Source of the DNA: Porphyromonas sp.
GTDB lineage: Bacteria > Bacteroidota > Bacteroidia > Bacteroidales > Porphyromonadaceae
Reading direction: 5' to 3'
DNA: 64,000 bases
Assembly: GCA_022772085.1 (NCBI GenBank)
Contig: JALFBN010000009.1
Span: 86,428-150,427, forward strand
How positions within the stretch are numbered: the stretch's first letter is position 1; every line of letters starts with the position of its first letter. Positions 36,752 to 46,530 of the stretch are shown piece by piece. The position numbers were made by a program, and so were the translations under genes. The notes below the pieces were generated by a model. It had not been told where the DNA came from, did no database searches, and was given only the letters and a program-made list of their open reading frames with translations.

Positions 36752-39256
36752 TTATGCAGAACAGGTATCGCAAGCCTCTACTTCGAGAGCCAAGCTACGG
36801 ATATAGTAAAGAGTTTTTACCCCTTGGTGCCAAGCACGGAGATAGAGATCTCTAATCCCCCCAAAGGTGATCTCCTGCGTAATGTAGAGGTTGACACTCT
36901 GCGCCTGATCCAAGTGACGCTGACGAATGCCCGCTGCATCGATGACCCACTTCTGGTCAATCTGATGCGCTGTTTTGTAGAGCCAAAAGGTCTGATCAGA
37001 GAGATCGGGAGCTACACGAGGCACAATGGAGCCTTTCTTCTCCTCGAGAAAGAAGCGATTCATGATCGGATCTATACCGGCCGTAGTACCCGCTATGATG
37101 GAGGTCGAACTGGTCGGTGCGATGGCGAGGAGATAGGCATTGCGCATCCCCAACTCGGCCACTTGATGAGCTAATTTCTGCCAACGCTCACTCACATAGC
37201 CTCGCTTGGTGAAGTATTGCCCCGTCTGCCAATCACTGCCTGCAAAACGTGCATACGCCCCCTTCTCCGTAGCGAGGAGGGACGATGCCTCGATGGCGTA
37301 ATAATTGATCTGCTCGTAGAGTTTATCCATAAAGTCCAAATGCTCTTGGCTCTCCCATGAAATCCCTCGCTTTGCAAGCAGATGGTGATAACCGCTACTG
37401 CCCAACCCAATGGGTCGCATCTTCATATTGGTAATCTCGGCATAAGGGATCGGGTAGAAGTTGAGGTCGATCACATTGTCAAGAGCCCGCACAATGGTAT
37501 GAATGGTATCGCGCAACTCAACAGCATCATCCGTATCGATATTGCCCAATACGAGCGAGGCTAAATTACATACGACGAAGTCACCTGCAATAGTTTTCTC
37601 GACAACGACCTCTTCGCCCTCCTCCAACACGACCGTCTGCTGCTTCAGGCGGATTTCTCTTTGAGACTGCGCAATTTCGCTGCAAAGGTTGGAACAATAG
37701 ATAATCCCACAGTGCGGATTGGGATTCATCCGGTTGACGGTGTCTCGATTAAAGATGAAGGGAGTGCCCGTCTCTACGGCACTCTTAATGAGCAAACGCA
37801 ACATATCCTTGATGGCGATAGGGCGCTTGGCCAATCTATTGTCCTGCAAACACTCCTTATAACGTTGGGTCCACTCTTCGCCCCAATAGTCTTCGAGAGC
37901 ATATCCTTTGACTACAAGCACCTCATGAGGACAAAGCATATACCACGTTCCATTGGGATCAGTCTCTACTTGTTGCCAAAAGTAATCGGGAATGCAGACT
38001 CCGGGAAAGACATCATGTGCCTTCATCCGATCATCTCCATTATTGGTTCGTATTTGAAGAAATTCGGGCATATCCCGATGCCAAATATCAAGGTAAAGAG
38101 CCACAGAACCTTGCCTCACCCCGAGTTGATCCACCGCAATGGCGGTATCGTTGGCAAGCTTAACCCATTTGAGTACACCACCGGCCACACCTTTGAATCC
38201 TCGTATGTCGCTTCCAACAGCTCGCACTTTGCCAAGGTAAATACCCATACCGCCTCCATACTTGGAGACCTGTGCAAAATTGTCGATCGTGCGATAGATC
38301 CCGATCAGATTGTCAGGCATCACATCAATAAAACAGCTGGAAAGTTGGCTCAATGGCTTGCGCGCATTACTCATCGTGGGTGTTGCCATCGTAACTTTCA
38401 GTTGCGACAGCATCGTGTAGATCTTGGTAGCCCACTGCACCTTGTGTCGCTCGGGCATCGCCAGATGCATGGCAATCCCCATAAACATCTCTTGCGGACT
38501 TTCCAAGACGGTATGATCGCCCGAATGAATCAGGTATCGCTTGGCTATGAGGTGCAGACTACTATATGTGAGTAGATTGTTGCGACTATTATCGATAACG
38601 ACCGCAAGCTCATCAACCTCCTCCTTGGTGTAGTGCTCCAGGATGTAGTGTCCATAAAGCCCCTCTTCGGTAAGAAATTTAATCTTGTCGTAAAAACTTG
38701 TAAGGTGGTACTTCTCCTCCACCAGCTCCAACCCTTTACGCAATTCGAGTCCCAGGAATCGGGCAGCAATGAACTCCCAATGGGGAGCTTCAGGCGTGAT
38801 TAACTCCACGGCTGCTTTGGTGAGCATCTTGAGGGCATTCGCCCCCTCTTTATAGAAAGCGCAGAACTTGGCATAGAGCAGATCGAGAGCGTAGGCAGCC
38901 CCTTGGTACTGCTCCTGAATCTCTTTGAGGAGCGATATAACCTCTTCATCGCTGACCAATTGGCGAAAGCGATTGACCACTTCACGCGCCTCGCTGTGCT
39001 TGGTACGATAAAGAATGTAGGCCTTGGCTACCTTGTAATAACCACTAGCCATCAAGCGGGTCTCCACAATATCTTGTACCACCTCCACTTCGATGGCATC
39101 GGAAGTGGCGATCTCCGACAAAATTTGTTCACATAGAGTATTGAGCTCGGTCGTGGTAACACGTGTTTCGGTGGCTCGGAAAGCCCGACGCAAGGCGTTC
39201 TTGATCTTCTCGACAGAGAAGGGTTCTGTCTGTTTATTCCGCTTAATTATCTTCAT
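36752..39256 (-). CDS. nrdA: Ribonucleoside-diphosphate reductase alpha subunit
   Basis: An 834-residue catalytic subunit that reduces ribonucleoside diphosphates to deoxy forms. The N-terminal ATP-cone (MKIIKRNKQTEPFSVEKI...AFRATETRV) is present, so overall activity should be allosterically controlled. The barrel shows the conserved TPTMSNARKPLSQLSSCF, KYGGGMGIYLGKVRAVGSDI, FNRDTVNRMNPNPHCGIIYCSNLCSEI (radical-site Cys region) and PTSSTSIIAGTTAGIDPIMNRFFLEEKKG. The C-terminal CDTC pair is the redox shuttle. The ATG at 39256 was chosen because it begins the cone; the upstream open frame is unrelated. Confidence 0.95.
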   Translation of the reverse strand: MKIIKRNKQTEPFSVEKIKNALRRAFRATETRVTTTELNTLCEQILSEIATSDAIEVEVVQDIVETRLMASGYYKVAKAYILYRTKHSEAREVVNRFRQLVSDEEVISLLKEIQEQYQGAAYALDLLYAKFCAFYKEGANALKMLTKAAVELITPEAPHWEFIAARFLGLELRKGLELVEEKYHLTSFYDKIKFLTEEGLYGHYILEHYTKEEVDELAVVIDNSRNNLLTYSSLHLIAKRYLIHSGDHTVLESPQEMFMGIAMHLAMPERHKVQWATKIYTMLSQLKVTMATPTMSNARKPLSQLSSCFIDVMPDNLIGIYRTIDNFAQVSKYGGGMGIYLGKVRAVGSDIRGFKGVAGGVLKWVKLANDTAIAVDQLGVRQGSVALYLDIWHRDMPEFLQIRTNNGDDRMKAHDVFPGVCIPDYFWQQVETDPNGTWYMLCPHEVLVVKGYALEDYWGEEWTQRYKECLQDNRLAKRPIAIKDMLRLLIKSAVETGTPFIFNRDTVNRMNPNPHCGIIYCSNLCSEIAQSQREIRLKQQTVVLEEGEEVVVEKTIAGDFVVCNLASLVLGNIDTDDAVELRDTIHTIVRALDNVIDLNFYPIPYAEITNMKMRPIGLGSSGYHHLLAKRGISWESQEHLDFMDKLYEQINYYAIEASSLLATEKGAYARFAGSDWQTGQYFTKRGYVSERWQKLAHQVAELGMRNAYLLAIAPTSSTSIIAGTTAGIDPIMNRFFLEEKKGSIVPRVAPDLSDQTFWLYKTAHQIDQKWVIDAAGIRQRHLDQAQSVNLYITQEITFGGIRDLYLRAWHQGVKTLYYIRSLALEVEACDTCSA

Positions 39257-39285
39257 TGATCCCCAAGGATAGATTATTGCGATAA

Positions 39286-39293
39286 CAAAGGTA
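39286..39293 (-). promoter_or_regulatory. -7 box TACCTTTG of nrdAB
   Basis: Minus-strand TACCTTTG lies 30 nt before the nrdA ATG. No -33 TTTG is seen at 19-20 nt. I found no NrdR box pair by eye. Confidence 0.55.
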
Positions 39294-39498
39294 ATAGAAA
39301 GCCCTCCCCCACTATATAGACAAATCCTATCACTGAATAAATTCAAAGAATAACTTCTAAAACCACTCGGCTTTTAGGGCAAAGAACAACGCCGTCCCAA
39401 ATACATTTTTGGACAACATCGGGTAAAGAGCCCATCCCATTTTCGATCCAAAATTAAAAAATAGGCCTAAAACGAATCATTCATTGGGCAAAAAAGGG

Positions 39499-39506
39499 TA
39501 CTTTTG
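39499..39506 (+). promoter_or_regulatory. -7 box TACTTTTG of prs
   Basis: Plus-strand TACTTTTG matches TAnnTTTG and lies 141 nt upstream of the prs ATG. A divergent promoter for nrdA lies about 200 bp to the left. Confidence 0.5.
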
Positions 39507-39646
39507 CAGGGACTAAAGGATTTCGGTAGATCCCTATTACCCTCCAAGGGGGATTGCTCGACGAACAAGCCATCATGGGATATAGGTTTTGCCGAAACGG
39601 TCTGGTCGCAAAAAGGCTACGAGTAATCGAATAACTACTATTGATA

Positions 39647-40588
39647 ATGGTTTCAGAAAATCCTTTCTTGGTCTTCGGGGGATCCAGCTCCCAATACCTT
39701 ACCGAGCAAATTTGTAAAAGTTTGGGGTGCCCTATGGGGCGTATGACAACGCAACGCTTTGCCGATGGCGAGTTCGCTGTATCATACGAAGAGAGCATCC
39801 GTGGTAGAGATGTATTCCTAGTACAATCTACCTTCCCTTCGGCAGACAATCTGATGGAGCTTCTCCTGATGGTCGACGCTGCCAAACGTGCCTCGGCACA
39901 CTACATTACGGCCGTAATCCCCTACTTCGGGTGGGCACGTCAAGACCGCAAAGACAAACCCCGTGTATCCATTGGTGCAAAACTGATCGCCGACCTCCTC
40001 AGCACTGCAGGCATTACCCGCCTCATCACCATGGATCTCCATGCTGACCAAATTCAAGGGTTCTTCGATGTACCCGTAGACCACCTCTATGCATCGTCGG
40101 TATTCATGGAATACATTGAAAAGACCATGCCCCTGGACAATCTCGTTGTAGCCACTCCAGATGTAGGCGGTACCAAGCGTGCCAGTAGTTATGCACGCCA
40201 CTTGGGGGTACCCATGGTGATCTGCCACAAAACCCGTCTCCGTGCCAATGAAGTAGCCGAAATGCGTATCATCGGAGATGTAGAGGGTAAGGATGTACTC
40301 CTTGTAGACGATATCGTAGATACTGCCGGTACCATTACCAAGAGTGCGGATCTCATGCTCAAACACGGAGCTAAGAGCGTACGTGCCATGGCAAGCCATG
40401 CCGTAATGAGTGATCCCGCCACCGAGCGCGTGACCAATTCGGGTATGATCGAAATGATCTTTACGGATTCCATCCCCTATACCAAGGATTGCCCCAAGGT
40501 AAAGATCATCTCTGTAGCAGAACTTATTGCGGAGTCGATCAAGCGTGTTTGCAGCCACGAGTCGATTAGTTCTCTCTATTCGTTCTAG
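39647..40588 (+). CDS. prs: Ribose-phosphate pyrophosphokinase
   Basis: A 313-residue PRPP synthase, transferring pyrophosphate from ATP to ribose-5-phosphate for purine, pyrimidine, His, Trp and NAD synthesis. It has PYFGWARQDRKDKPR (ATP site), ITMDLHADQIQGFFDVPVDHLYA (divalent cation and PRPP site), and the signature DVLLVDDIVDTAGTITKSADLM with the 13-residue PRPP-binding motif. A TTG at 39641 is in frame, but the ATG at 39647 gives the usual N-terminus. It is the only plus-strand gene between 2810 and the right edge and is followed by a strong terminator. Confidence 0.96.
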   Translation: MVSENPFLVFGGSSSQYLTEQICKSLGCPMGRMTTQRFADGEFAVSYEESIRGRDVFLVQSTFPSADNLMELLLMVDAAKRASAHYITAVIPYFGWARQDRKDKPRVSIGAKLIADLLSTAGITRLITMDLHADQIQGFFDVPVDHLYASSVFMEYIEKTMPLDNLVVATPDVGGTKRASSYARHLGVPMVICHKTRLRANEVAEMRIIGDVEGKDVLLVDDIVDTAGTITKSADLMLKHGAKSVRAMASHAVMSDPATERVTNSGMIEMIFTDSIPYTKDCPKVKIISVAELIAESIKRVCSHESISSLYSF

Positions 40589-40634
40589 GCTCTATACGAA
40601 ACAAAGACTCCGGAGTTTTCCAACAAAGTCATTC

Positions 40635-40672
40635 AAAAAGGGGGATGCGCTGATGGCGTATCCCCCTTTTTT
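40635..40672 (+). terminator. Terminator of prs
   Basis: Perfect arms AAAAAGGGGGATGC and GCGTATCCCCCTTTTT (one mismatch in the middle) with a 7-nt loop, ending in a T run. The A run on the other side would let it also stop minus-strand transcription of the LRR gene ending at 40749. Confidence 0.85.
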
Positions 40673-40748
40673 CCTATAAGACGTTCCTTTTACGTGAGAA
40701 GGAACGCCTTCTCTTATTACAATAGCTCCCGAAAGCCCTCAAAGACAA

Positions 40749-42644
40749 CTATCGGGCAATGATAAGAGACTGTACCCAATCTCCCGCTTGTACATAGTAC
40801 ACCCCGGATGGCAATTCAGCCACCGATATACGTGCAGGTGCAGCCTCAGCAATGCAACGTAGGGCAATACTTCCGGATAAATTATAGAGGACAATCTCTG
40901 TGCCGGGCTCCACGCGACTGACTTCAATCCACTCCGTAGCAGGAGATGGGTATACCGACGGATTGGTGGAACCGATTGACTGAAGAGCATTACTCTGAAT
41001 TCCTTCATATTCTTCCATTTTGTCATTCATGTCTACAGAGAAGACCTTCCAATCTTTATCCATTGCCATTCGGACATCACTTACAAGACACTTGTTCTTG
41101 TCGGGTTCCGGTTGATTATCCTTTCGATAAACTACAAATTGTCCATACTCAAGGGCTCCGAGGCTCGTGGGAGGAACAAACTGAGGAAGACTCTTAACGA
41201 GATTAGTCATAGCTTCCCCCTCAATCTCATTATCGAAGACGATAACACTGATGAGTTTCGGTGAATGGAGTGTCAATTCTCGGAGGTAATTGACATGTAG
41301 CTGTACCTCTCGCAGAAGGGTATTCTGACTGAGGTCTATTTGCGAGATATTACATCCTGCCGCAAAGAGTTTCTCCAGTTTTGTGCAAGATTTTACGTTA
41401 ATATTCATCCATTTATTCCCTGAACAATTCAACTCTCTCAGATTGACCAAACCCGAAAGATCTTGCTTGGGGATATTGCTATTGATGCAGAAAAGTTGCT
41501 CCAAAGTCGTAATGGCAGAGACATTGATCGCTCCTACAGGACTATTGGAAGTATTGAGTACTTTGAGTTTTTTCGGTGTCCCCAAAACCAAATTGGAGAG
41601 GTTGGCATTGGAGCTGCAGTTAAGACTCTCCAATTCAGGATTGCCACTAATGTCCAGTGAGGTAACATGGACATCACTACAATTGAGGCTCTTAATTTTT
41701 CCCTTAATGACGAGATTTTGACTATTTAGTCGGTAGTAGCGACGACCTCCGGCTGTACTATGATAAGTTCCTCCCTCTACTTCAAAATCTTCACCCTCAT
41801 AAGCCTCCAAACCTAGAGGAATATAATTCTCTCCCTGACCTACGGTAAGTGCAGTGGTTAGTTTGATAACCTCATTCGATACATGAGGTTGGTAGTTTTC
41901 TCCCTTATAATCTTCATTGGCAGCCGTTCTGATGGCCCAATTCTTCTCTATCGCTACTTTAACCAAATCAGGTGTACAGACGTTCCCTTCGTCAGTCACA
42001 CTCGGATGCAAATCGACGAGGACAACAAACCCTTTATCCTTATCAACACGAGAAGGCAGTGAATTAATAAAAACCTTCATGTTGTCTTTTTTGATCTGAT
42101 TGCGATGCACGAAGATTATTCCCAAAGAAGTACATCTCGTCACATCCAAAGAGGATAGTTTATTCCCTCCGAGAGCCAGGATGGAAAGGTCTTGGAGCCC
42201 CTTCACATCAATTTTTTCCAATAGAGCTTGCTGTATGCCCAACTTTTTGATCTTAGGACACTTAGAGAAGTCAGCTTCCTGTATAAATTGGTTACCTCCC
42301 ATCATGTCCTCTGCAAAAAATTCTTCCAAATCCGGGGCGCTTTCGATCTTAAGACTTTTAATGCGAAAAGACGTAGCTTCAATCTTTTTGATCTTGCCTG
42401 TAATTTCTACCTCAGGACGTACAACTTTGTACCATTTGCAAGGGTTGCCAATCGCATTCACCCCATCTCGAAGGAATTGCAGAGCGTCCCCCACAACAGC
42501 TTCTTCATTGAGTGCCAATGCAACTTCGCCACCGACGGCGGCATTCGTAGTGAGAGAAACCTTGTCTTCTTGTGCTCCTGCTACGAAACAGCTCAAACAA
42601 GGAAGTAATAGGCCAAAAAGCCATGAGTAAATTCTTTTCTTCAT
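40749..42644 (-). CDS. Large secreted LRR protein with T9SS sorting domain
   Basis: A 631-residue exported protein (signal peptide MKKRIYSWLFGLLLPCLSCFVAGAQ). It is built of two halves, each with a beta-strand entry segment (VSLTTNAAVGGEVALAL; IKLTTALTVGQGENYIPL), several degenerate LRR turns (LSILALGGNKLSSLDV; LESLNCSSNANLSNLVL; LRELNCSGNKWMNINV) and the shared SLP/KNW-type module (NSLPSRVDKDKGF...IEKNWAIRT; KSLPQFVPP...MDKDWKVFS). The C-terminus (SVYPSPATEWIEVSRVEPG...LPSGVYYVQAGDWVQSLIIAR) is a clear type IX secretion sorting domain, including the Val-Tyr-Pro opening and the final strand. It is a duplicated-arm paralogue of the genes at 29014 and 32949. Adhesion or biofilm function is inferred from the InlJ relationship. 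Confidence 0.8.
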   Translation of the reverse strand: MKKRIYSWLFGLLLPCLSCFVAGAQEDKVSLTTNAAVGGEVALALNEEAVVGDALQFLRDGVNAIGNPCKWYKVVRPEVEITGKIKKIEATSFRIKSLKIESAPDLEEFFAEDMMGGNQFIQEADFSKCPKIKKLGIQQALLEKIDVKGLQDLSILALGGNKLSSLDVTRCTSLGIIFVHRNQIKKDNMKVFINSLPSRVDKDKGFVVLVDLHPSVTDEGNVCTPDLVKVAIEKNWAIRTAANEDYKGENYQPHVSNEVIKLTTALTVGQGENYIPLGLEAYEGEDFEVEGGTYHSTAGGRRYYRLNSQNLVIKGKIKSLNCSDVHVTSLDISGNPELESLNCSSNANLSNLVLGTPKKLKVLNTSNSPVGAINVSAITTLEQLFCINSNIPKQDLSGLVNLRELNCSGNKWMNINVKSCTKLEKLFAAGCNISQIDLSQNTLLREVQLHVNYLRELTLHSPKLISVIVFDNEIEGEAMTNLVKSLPQFVPPTSLGALEYGQFVVYRKDNQPEPDKNKCLVSDVRMAMDKDWKVFSVDMNDKMEEYEGIQSNALQSIGSTNPSVYPSPATEWIEVSRVEPGTEIVLYNLSGSIALRCIAEAAPARISVAELPSGVYYVQAGDWVQSLIIAR

Positions 42645-43310
42645 AATTTGTGTATAGTTTCTAATTTACTTTCTCTATCATAAAATTACTCGAAAATGAG
42701 CGGAAAAATGTTTTAAGGTATTATCATCTCATCTTTAAACACTTCAATCGAAAGTCATTCTTCTCTAAAAATGAGACCCTTCGGCCATTTACGATGTACT
42801 CCAAAATCTTTGGGATTCAGGATGTCGTCCTATATAATCCCAGTAAGAAGAGGATAATTAAAAGCCTCCTTCAAAATCATTTCCATTTTCTTTTCTACAT
42901 CATAAACTCTACATACAACACTTCGTGCTAACTAGACTGCAATAATACACATTAAAATTGGAACTGACAACATTTTTGCTATATTTTTTCTCAAATAAGG
43001 ACATTTTGTTCATATTCATCCAATGGGAACATTGCAAAGAGAAAGTCGATGGAATCAGATTTCCTCCTATTCACAAAGTATTATTTCCCAAAGAGTAAAA
43101 ATAATCGGAGCTCTTCCCTAAAGTCGAAGACTTGGTATGGATTCACGGAATACGGGGCAAAAGTTACAAAACTCCTGCCCTACACTTTTGCAATTCTAGC
43201 CCTGCATTTTCTCTCCTACTGCCCAAAAGTGTTTTGTCCCCTTTCTTCCTCTTTTATTATCCCTCTCTGCAACTCCTTACCGACCCTCGTTATCTCTCTC
43301 CCAAACTTTT
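42645..43310. other. Intergenic region without recognised gene
   Basis: AT-rich sequence between the LRR gene and gcvP. It contains a near-consensus minus-strand -7 box (TATTATTG, about 42940) that could serve the LRR gene. It also holds another copy of the dispersed GGGCAAAAGTT/CCCTACACTTTTG element at 43150-43225. Plus-strand open frames here have no protein-like composition. Confidence 0.4.
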
Positions 43311-43353
43311 CAAAAAAAAACTGCCCTTCAGAGGAAAATCCTCCAAAGGGCAG
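43311..43353 (-). terminator. Terminator of gcvP
   Basis: On the minus strand CTGCCCTTTGGAGGA and TCCTCTGAAGGGCAG form a 14-15 bp stem with a TTT loop, followed by nine T. Textbook intrinsic terminator, 67 nt after the stop. Confidence 0.92.
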
Positions 43354-43419
43354 CTCTATTTTGCGAGTCACCTACTCCTCTTCCCTATAAAAGGGAGAGA
43401 CCGTAGGGAAATCTATCTA

Positions 43420-46311
43420 CTACTTCGCTTGCTCCTCTTTGAGCTTAGCAAAGAAATCATCACATGCACACATCGTGGGTACAAGATTACGATCTCCATA
43501 ACCATTGTCCACACGAGCTACATTGATCCAGAACTTGTTGTCGTGCAAGAAAGGAAGGGCAAAAGCGGCCTTTTCACGCGAATAGCAGTGCTTCCACTCA
43601 TCTGCCACAATTTCATATTGAGGGTGTGGTGCATTCTTAAGTACGTTATCGTCTTTATCTGCCTTACCTTGAGCAATCTCTTGAGCCTCTTGATAGATGC
43701 AATCCATCACATCGCAGAAGCGATCAATCTCAGCCTTGCTTTCACTCTCGGTAGGCTCAATCATCAACGTACCATGCACAGGGAACGAAAGCGTGGGAGC
43801 GTGGTAACCGAAATCCATCAAACGCTTTGCAATATCGTTTTCATCAATACCGGTCTCCTCCTTTACCTTACGACACTCAAGGATCAACTCGTGACCAACA
43901 CGACCCGTGGCTCCCGTATATACAATACCATAGGTATCTTTGAAACGAGCTGCCATGTAGTTGGCATTTACAATAGAGAGTGCTGTGGCCATACGAAGCC
44001 CCTCAATACCCAGTAGGCGAATGTAGCTATACGTGATCACAAGTATTCCTGCCGATCCATAAGGAGCTGCTGACACCTGATTGGTACCATCACCAAAGCG
44101 GACAGCATGCTTGGGCAAGTGAGGAGCCAAATGCTGACGTACGCAAATAGGACCAACACCGGGCCCTCCACCTCCATGAGGGATCGCAAAAGTTTTATGC
44201 AGATTAAGATGGCACACATCTGCTCCGATGTAACCGGGATTGGTATGGCCTATCTGCGCATTCATATTGGCACCATCCATATAAACCTGACCGCCACAGT
44301 CGTGGATACGTTGACACAAGTCTACGATATTGGTCTCAAAAATACCATGCGTACTGGGGTAAGTGATCATCATGGCAGCAATTTGATCCTTGTGGGCTTC
44401 AGTCTGTGCCATGAAGTCGTCCCAGTCCACATTGCCTCGTTCATCCGTCTTTACAACGACGATCTTGTAACCACATTGTACGGCACTGGCAGGGTTTGTA
44501 CCATGTGCCGAAGCAGGCAAAATAACAACATCACGATGCCCCTGACCGATGCTTTCAAGGTAAGTACGGATCGTGCGAAGCCCCGTATATTCACCGCTGG
44601 CACCTGAATTTGCTTGGAATGACGTGGCGTCGAAGCCCGTGATCTTGGCGAGATAATCGGCAAGATTATCGATCATTTCGGTGTAACCCTCTACCTGATC
44701 ATCAGGTGCATAAGGGTGAATGTTGGCAAAGTAAGGATTGCTCAACGCGAAAAGTTCGCTCGCTGCATTGAGCTTCATCGTGCAGGAGCCGAGAGAAATC
44801 ATTGAGTGTGCTAGCGAAATATCCTTGCGATCAAGACGCTTAATGTAGCGCATCAATTCTGTTTCGGTATGGTAGTTCTTGAAAACATCATACTGCAAGA
44901 AGTCGCTTGTACGCTGCCACTTCCGATCCACATAAAGGGTATCTTGAGGTACATCGTCTACCGTAGGAGCTTCTTTACCGATAGCCTCAGCAAAAATATA
45001 ACCGAGGACACCCAAATCTGAAGGCAAGGTCGTTTCATCAATGCTGATTCCCACACAAGTGCAGCAATCGAAGTAACGAAGATTGACACGACAGTCGAGG
45101 GCGATCTCACGAAGGTGTTCCATATCCACCCCCTCGGGTAGCCCAACAACCAAGGTATCGAAGTAGTCCTTATTATACTGTTTATAGCCTAGCTTTTCGA
45201 GCATCGAAGCCAAATAACCTGCATAACTATGGATACGCCGTGCAATACTACGGAGTCCTTCTGCACCATGATATACAGCGTAGAATCCACTCATCGTAGC
45301 GAGCAGTGCTTGTGCCGTACAGATGTTTGACGTTGCCTTCTCACGCTTGATATGTTGCTCACGGGTCTGGAGGGCCAAGCGGTAAGCAGGACGTCCATAG
45401 GCATCCTTAGAGATACCAATGATGCGTCCGGGGATCTCACGCTTATACTCCATACGACAAGCCAAATAACCTGCAGAGGGGCCGCCAAAGTACATAGGGA
45501 TACCGAAGCGTTGAGCAGAGCCGAAAACGACATCAGCTCCCCACTCTCCCGGAGGGGTAAGCATCACCAGACTCATCAAATCCGCAGCTACGGCAATAAG
45601 GGAACCATTGGTCTTGGCTTTAGCTACAAAGTCCTCATAGTTGTTAATCGCCCCTACGGAGTCAGGATACTGGATAATAACTCCAAAGATATCAGGAGTA
45701 AACTCGAGTGTCTGGTAGTCACCTATAACGAGATTCATCCCTTGAGGGATCACACGGGTGCGGATCACAGCTTGCGTCGTCTCAAACACACGCTTGTCCA
45801 CGAAAATAGTATTAGCTCCGGCCTTAACCTGAGTGCGGCTACGTTCGTTGTAAAGCAAGAGGGCTGCCTCAGCACCAGCCGTTGCTTCATCGAGGAGAGA
45901 ACAGTTGGTCAATGGGAGAGCCGTGAGCTCGTTGATAACCGTTTGGAAGTTAAAAAGAGCCTCAAGACGCCCCTGCGAAACCTCAGCTTGATAGGGTGTA
46001 TAAGAGGTGTACCAAACAGGATTTTCGAGCACATTACGCTGAATAGGAGCAGGCGTCACCGTATCATACCAACCCTGACCTAAGTAAGAAGTAAAGGGTT
46101 TATTCTTAGAAGCGAGCTCGGCAAGATGCTCTGCCAATTCTCGCTCCGTCATCGCCTCGGGAATGTCGATTTGCTCTTTGAGGAAGATATTCTCAGGGTA
46201 CACTTGATGCATCAATTCGTCTACCGACTTAACACCAATGGTTGCCAACATCTCGGGTAGATCCTTTTCGGAAATACCCATGTGGCGCAATGAAAACTTA
46301 TTCGTATCCAT
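43420..46311 (-). CDS. gcvP: Glycine dehydrogenase (decarboxylating), P protein
   Basis: A 963-residue, PLP-dependent P protein of the glycine cleavage system, fused in the one-chain form. It releases CO2 from glycine and passes the aminomethyl group to the lipoyl H protein. The N-terminal half begins FSLRHMGISEKDLPEM and contains TPYQAEVSQGRLEALFNFQ and ALPLTNCSLLDEATAGAEA. The C-terminal half has the PLP lysine in HLNLHKTFAIPHGGGGPG and SLGSCTMKLNA. Length is standard. gcvT and gcvH are not adjacent, and the 5' end has no visible glycine riboswitch. Confidence 0.96.
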   Translation of the reverse strand: MDTNKFSLRHMGISEKDLPEMLATIGVKSVDELMHQVYPENIFLKEQIDIPEAMTERELAEHLAELASKNKPFTSYLGQGWYDTVTPAPIQRNVLENPVWYTSYTPYQAEVSQGRLEALFNFQTVINELTALPLTNCSLLDEATAGAEAALLLYNERSRTQVKAGANTIFVDKRVFETTQAVIRTRVIPQGMNLVIGDYQTLEFTPDIFGVIIQYPDSVGAINNYEDFVAKAKTNGSLIAVAADLMSLVMLTPPGEWGADVVFGSAQRFGIPMYFGGPSAGYLACRMEYKREIPGRIIGISKDAYGRPAYRLALQTREQHIKREKATSNICTAQALLATMSGFYAVYHGAEGLRSIARRIHSYAGYLASMLEKLGYKQYNKDYFDTLVVGLPEGVDMEHLREIALDCRVNLRYFDCCTCVGISIDETTLPSDLGVLGYIFAEAIGKEAPTVDDVPQDTLYVDRKWQRTSDFLQYDVFKNYHTETELMRYIKRLDRKDISLAHSMISLGSCTMKLNAASELFALSNPYFANIHPYAPDDQVEGYTEMIDNLADYLAKITGFDATSFQANSGASGEYTGLRTIRTYLESIGQGHRDVVILPASAHGTNPASAVQCGYKIVVVKTDERGNVDWDDFMAQTEAHKDQIAAMMITYPSTHGIFETNIVDLCQRIHDCGGQVYMDGANMNAQIGHTNPGYIGADVCHLNLHKTFAIPHGGGGPGVGPICVRQHLAPHLPKHAVRFGDGTNQVSAAPYGSAGILVITYSYIRLLGIEGLRMATALSIVNANYMAARFKDTYGIVYTGATGRVGHELILECRKVKEETGIDENDIAKRLMDFGYHAPTLSFPVHGTLMIEPTESESKAEIDRFCDVMDCIYQEAQEIAQGKADKDDNVLKNAPHPQYEIVADEWKHCYSREKAAFALPFLHDNKFWINVARVDNGYGDRNLVPTMCACDDFFAKLKEEQAK

Positions 46312-46340
46312 ATTAGTTATTATGATTTAGTATTTTGTAA

Positions 46341-46508
46341 TCAGATAAGCAACAGGAGACTTCTGCTTGAAGTAGGGAGCAATCGGTCTGCTTGTACGAG
46401 ATCGAAGGAAGACCCGAGGCCTGTATGACTCTCCTCCTTACGACCGAATAGACACAATACACCAATGGCTCCTAAAATAGCCACGCATGTATTCCGAATC
46501 TTTTGCAT
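46341..46508 (-). CDS. Possible small membrane protein (55 aa)
   Basis: From the ATG at 46508 the frame encodes a 55-residue peptide with one hydrophobic segment (NTCVAILGAIGVLCLFG) after a basic start (MQKIR), then a polar tail. Composition suits a small single-pass membrane protein. It lies between the hydrolase stop at 46531 and gcvP on the same strand, with short gaps. No family is recognised, and it may be a chance frame. Confidence 0.3.
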   Translation of the reverse strand: MQKIRNTCVAILGAIGVLCLFGRKEESHTGLGSSFDLVQADRLLPTSSRSLLLLI

Positions 46509-46530
46509 AATCAGTTCGAGAGTTTGAGGC

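Noticed and set aside
43049-44016. Plus-strand frames at 43049-43390 and 43132-44016
   Set aside because: They cover the gcvP terminator and the antisense of gcvP and have no domain or signal features.
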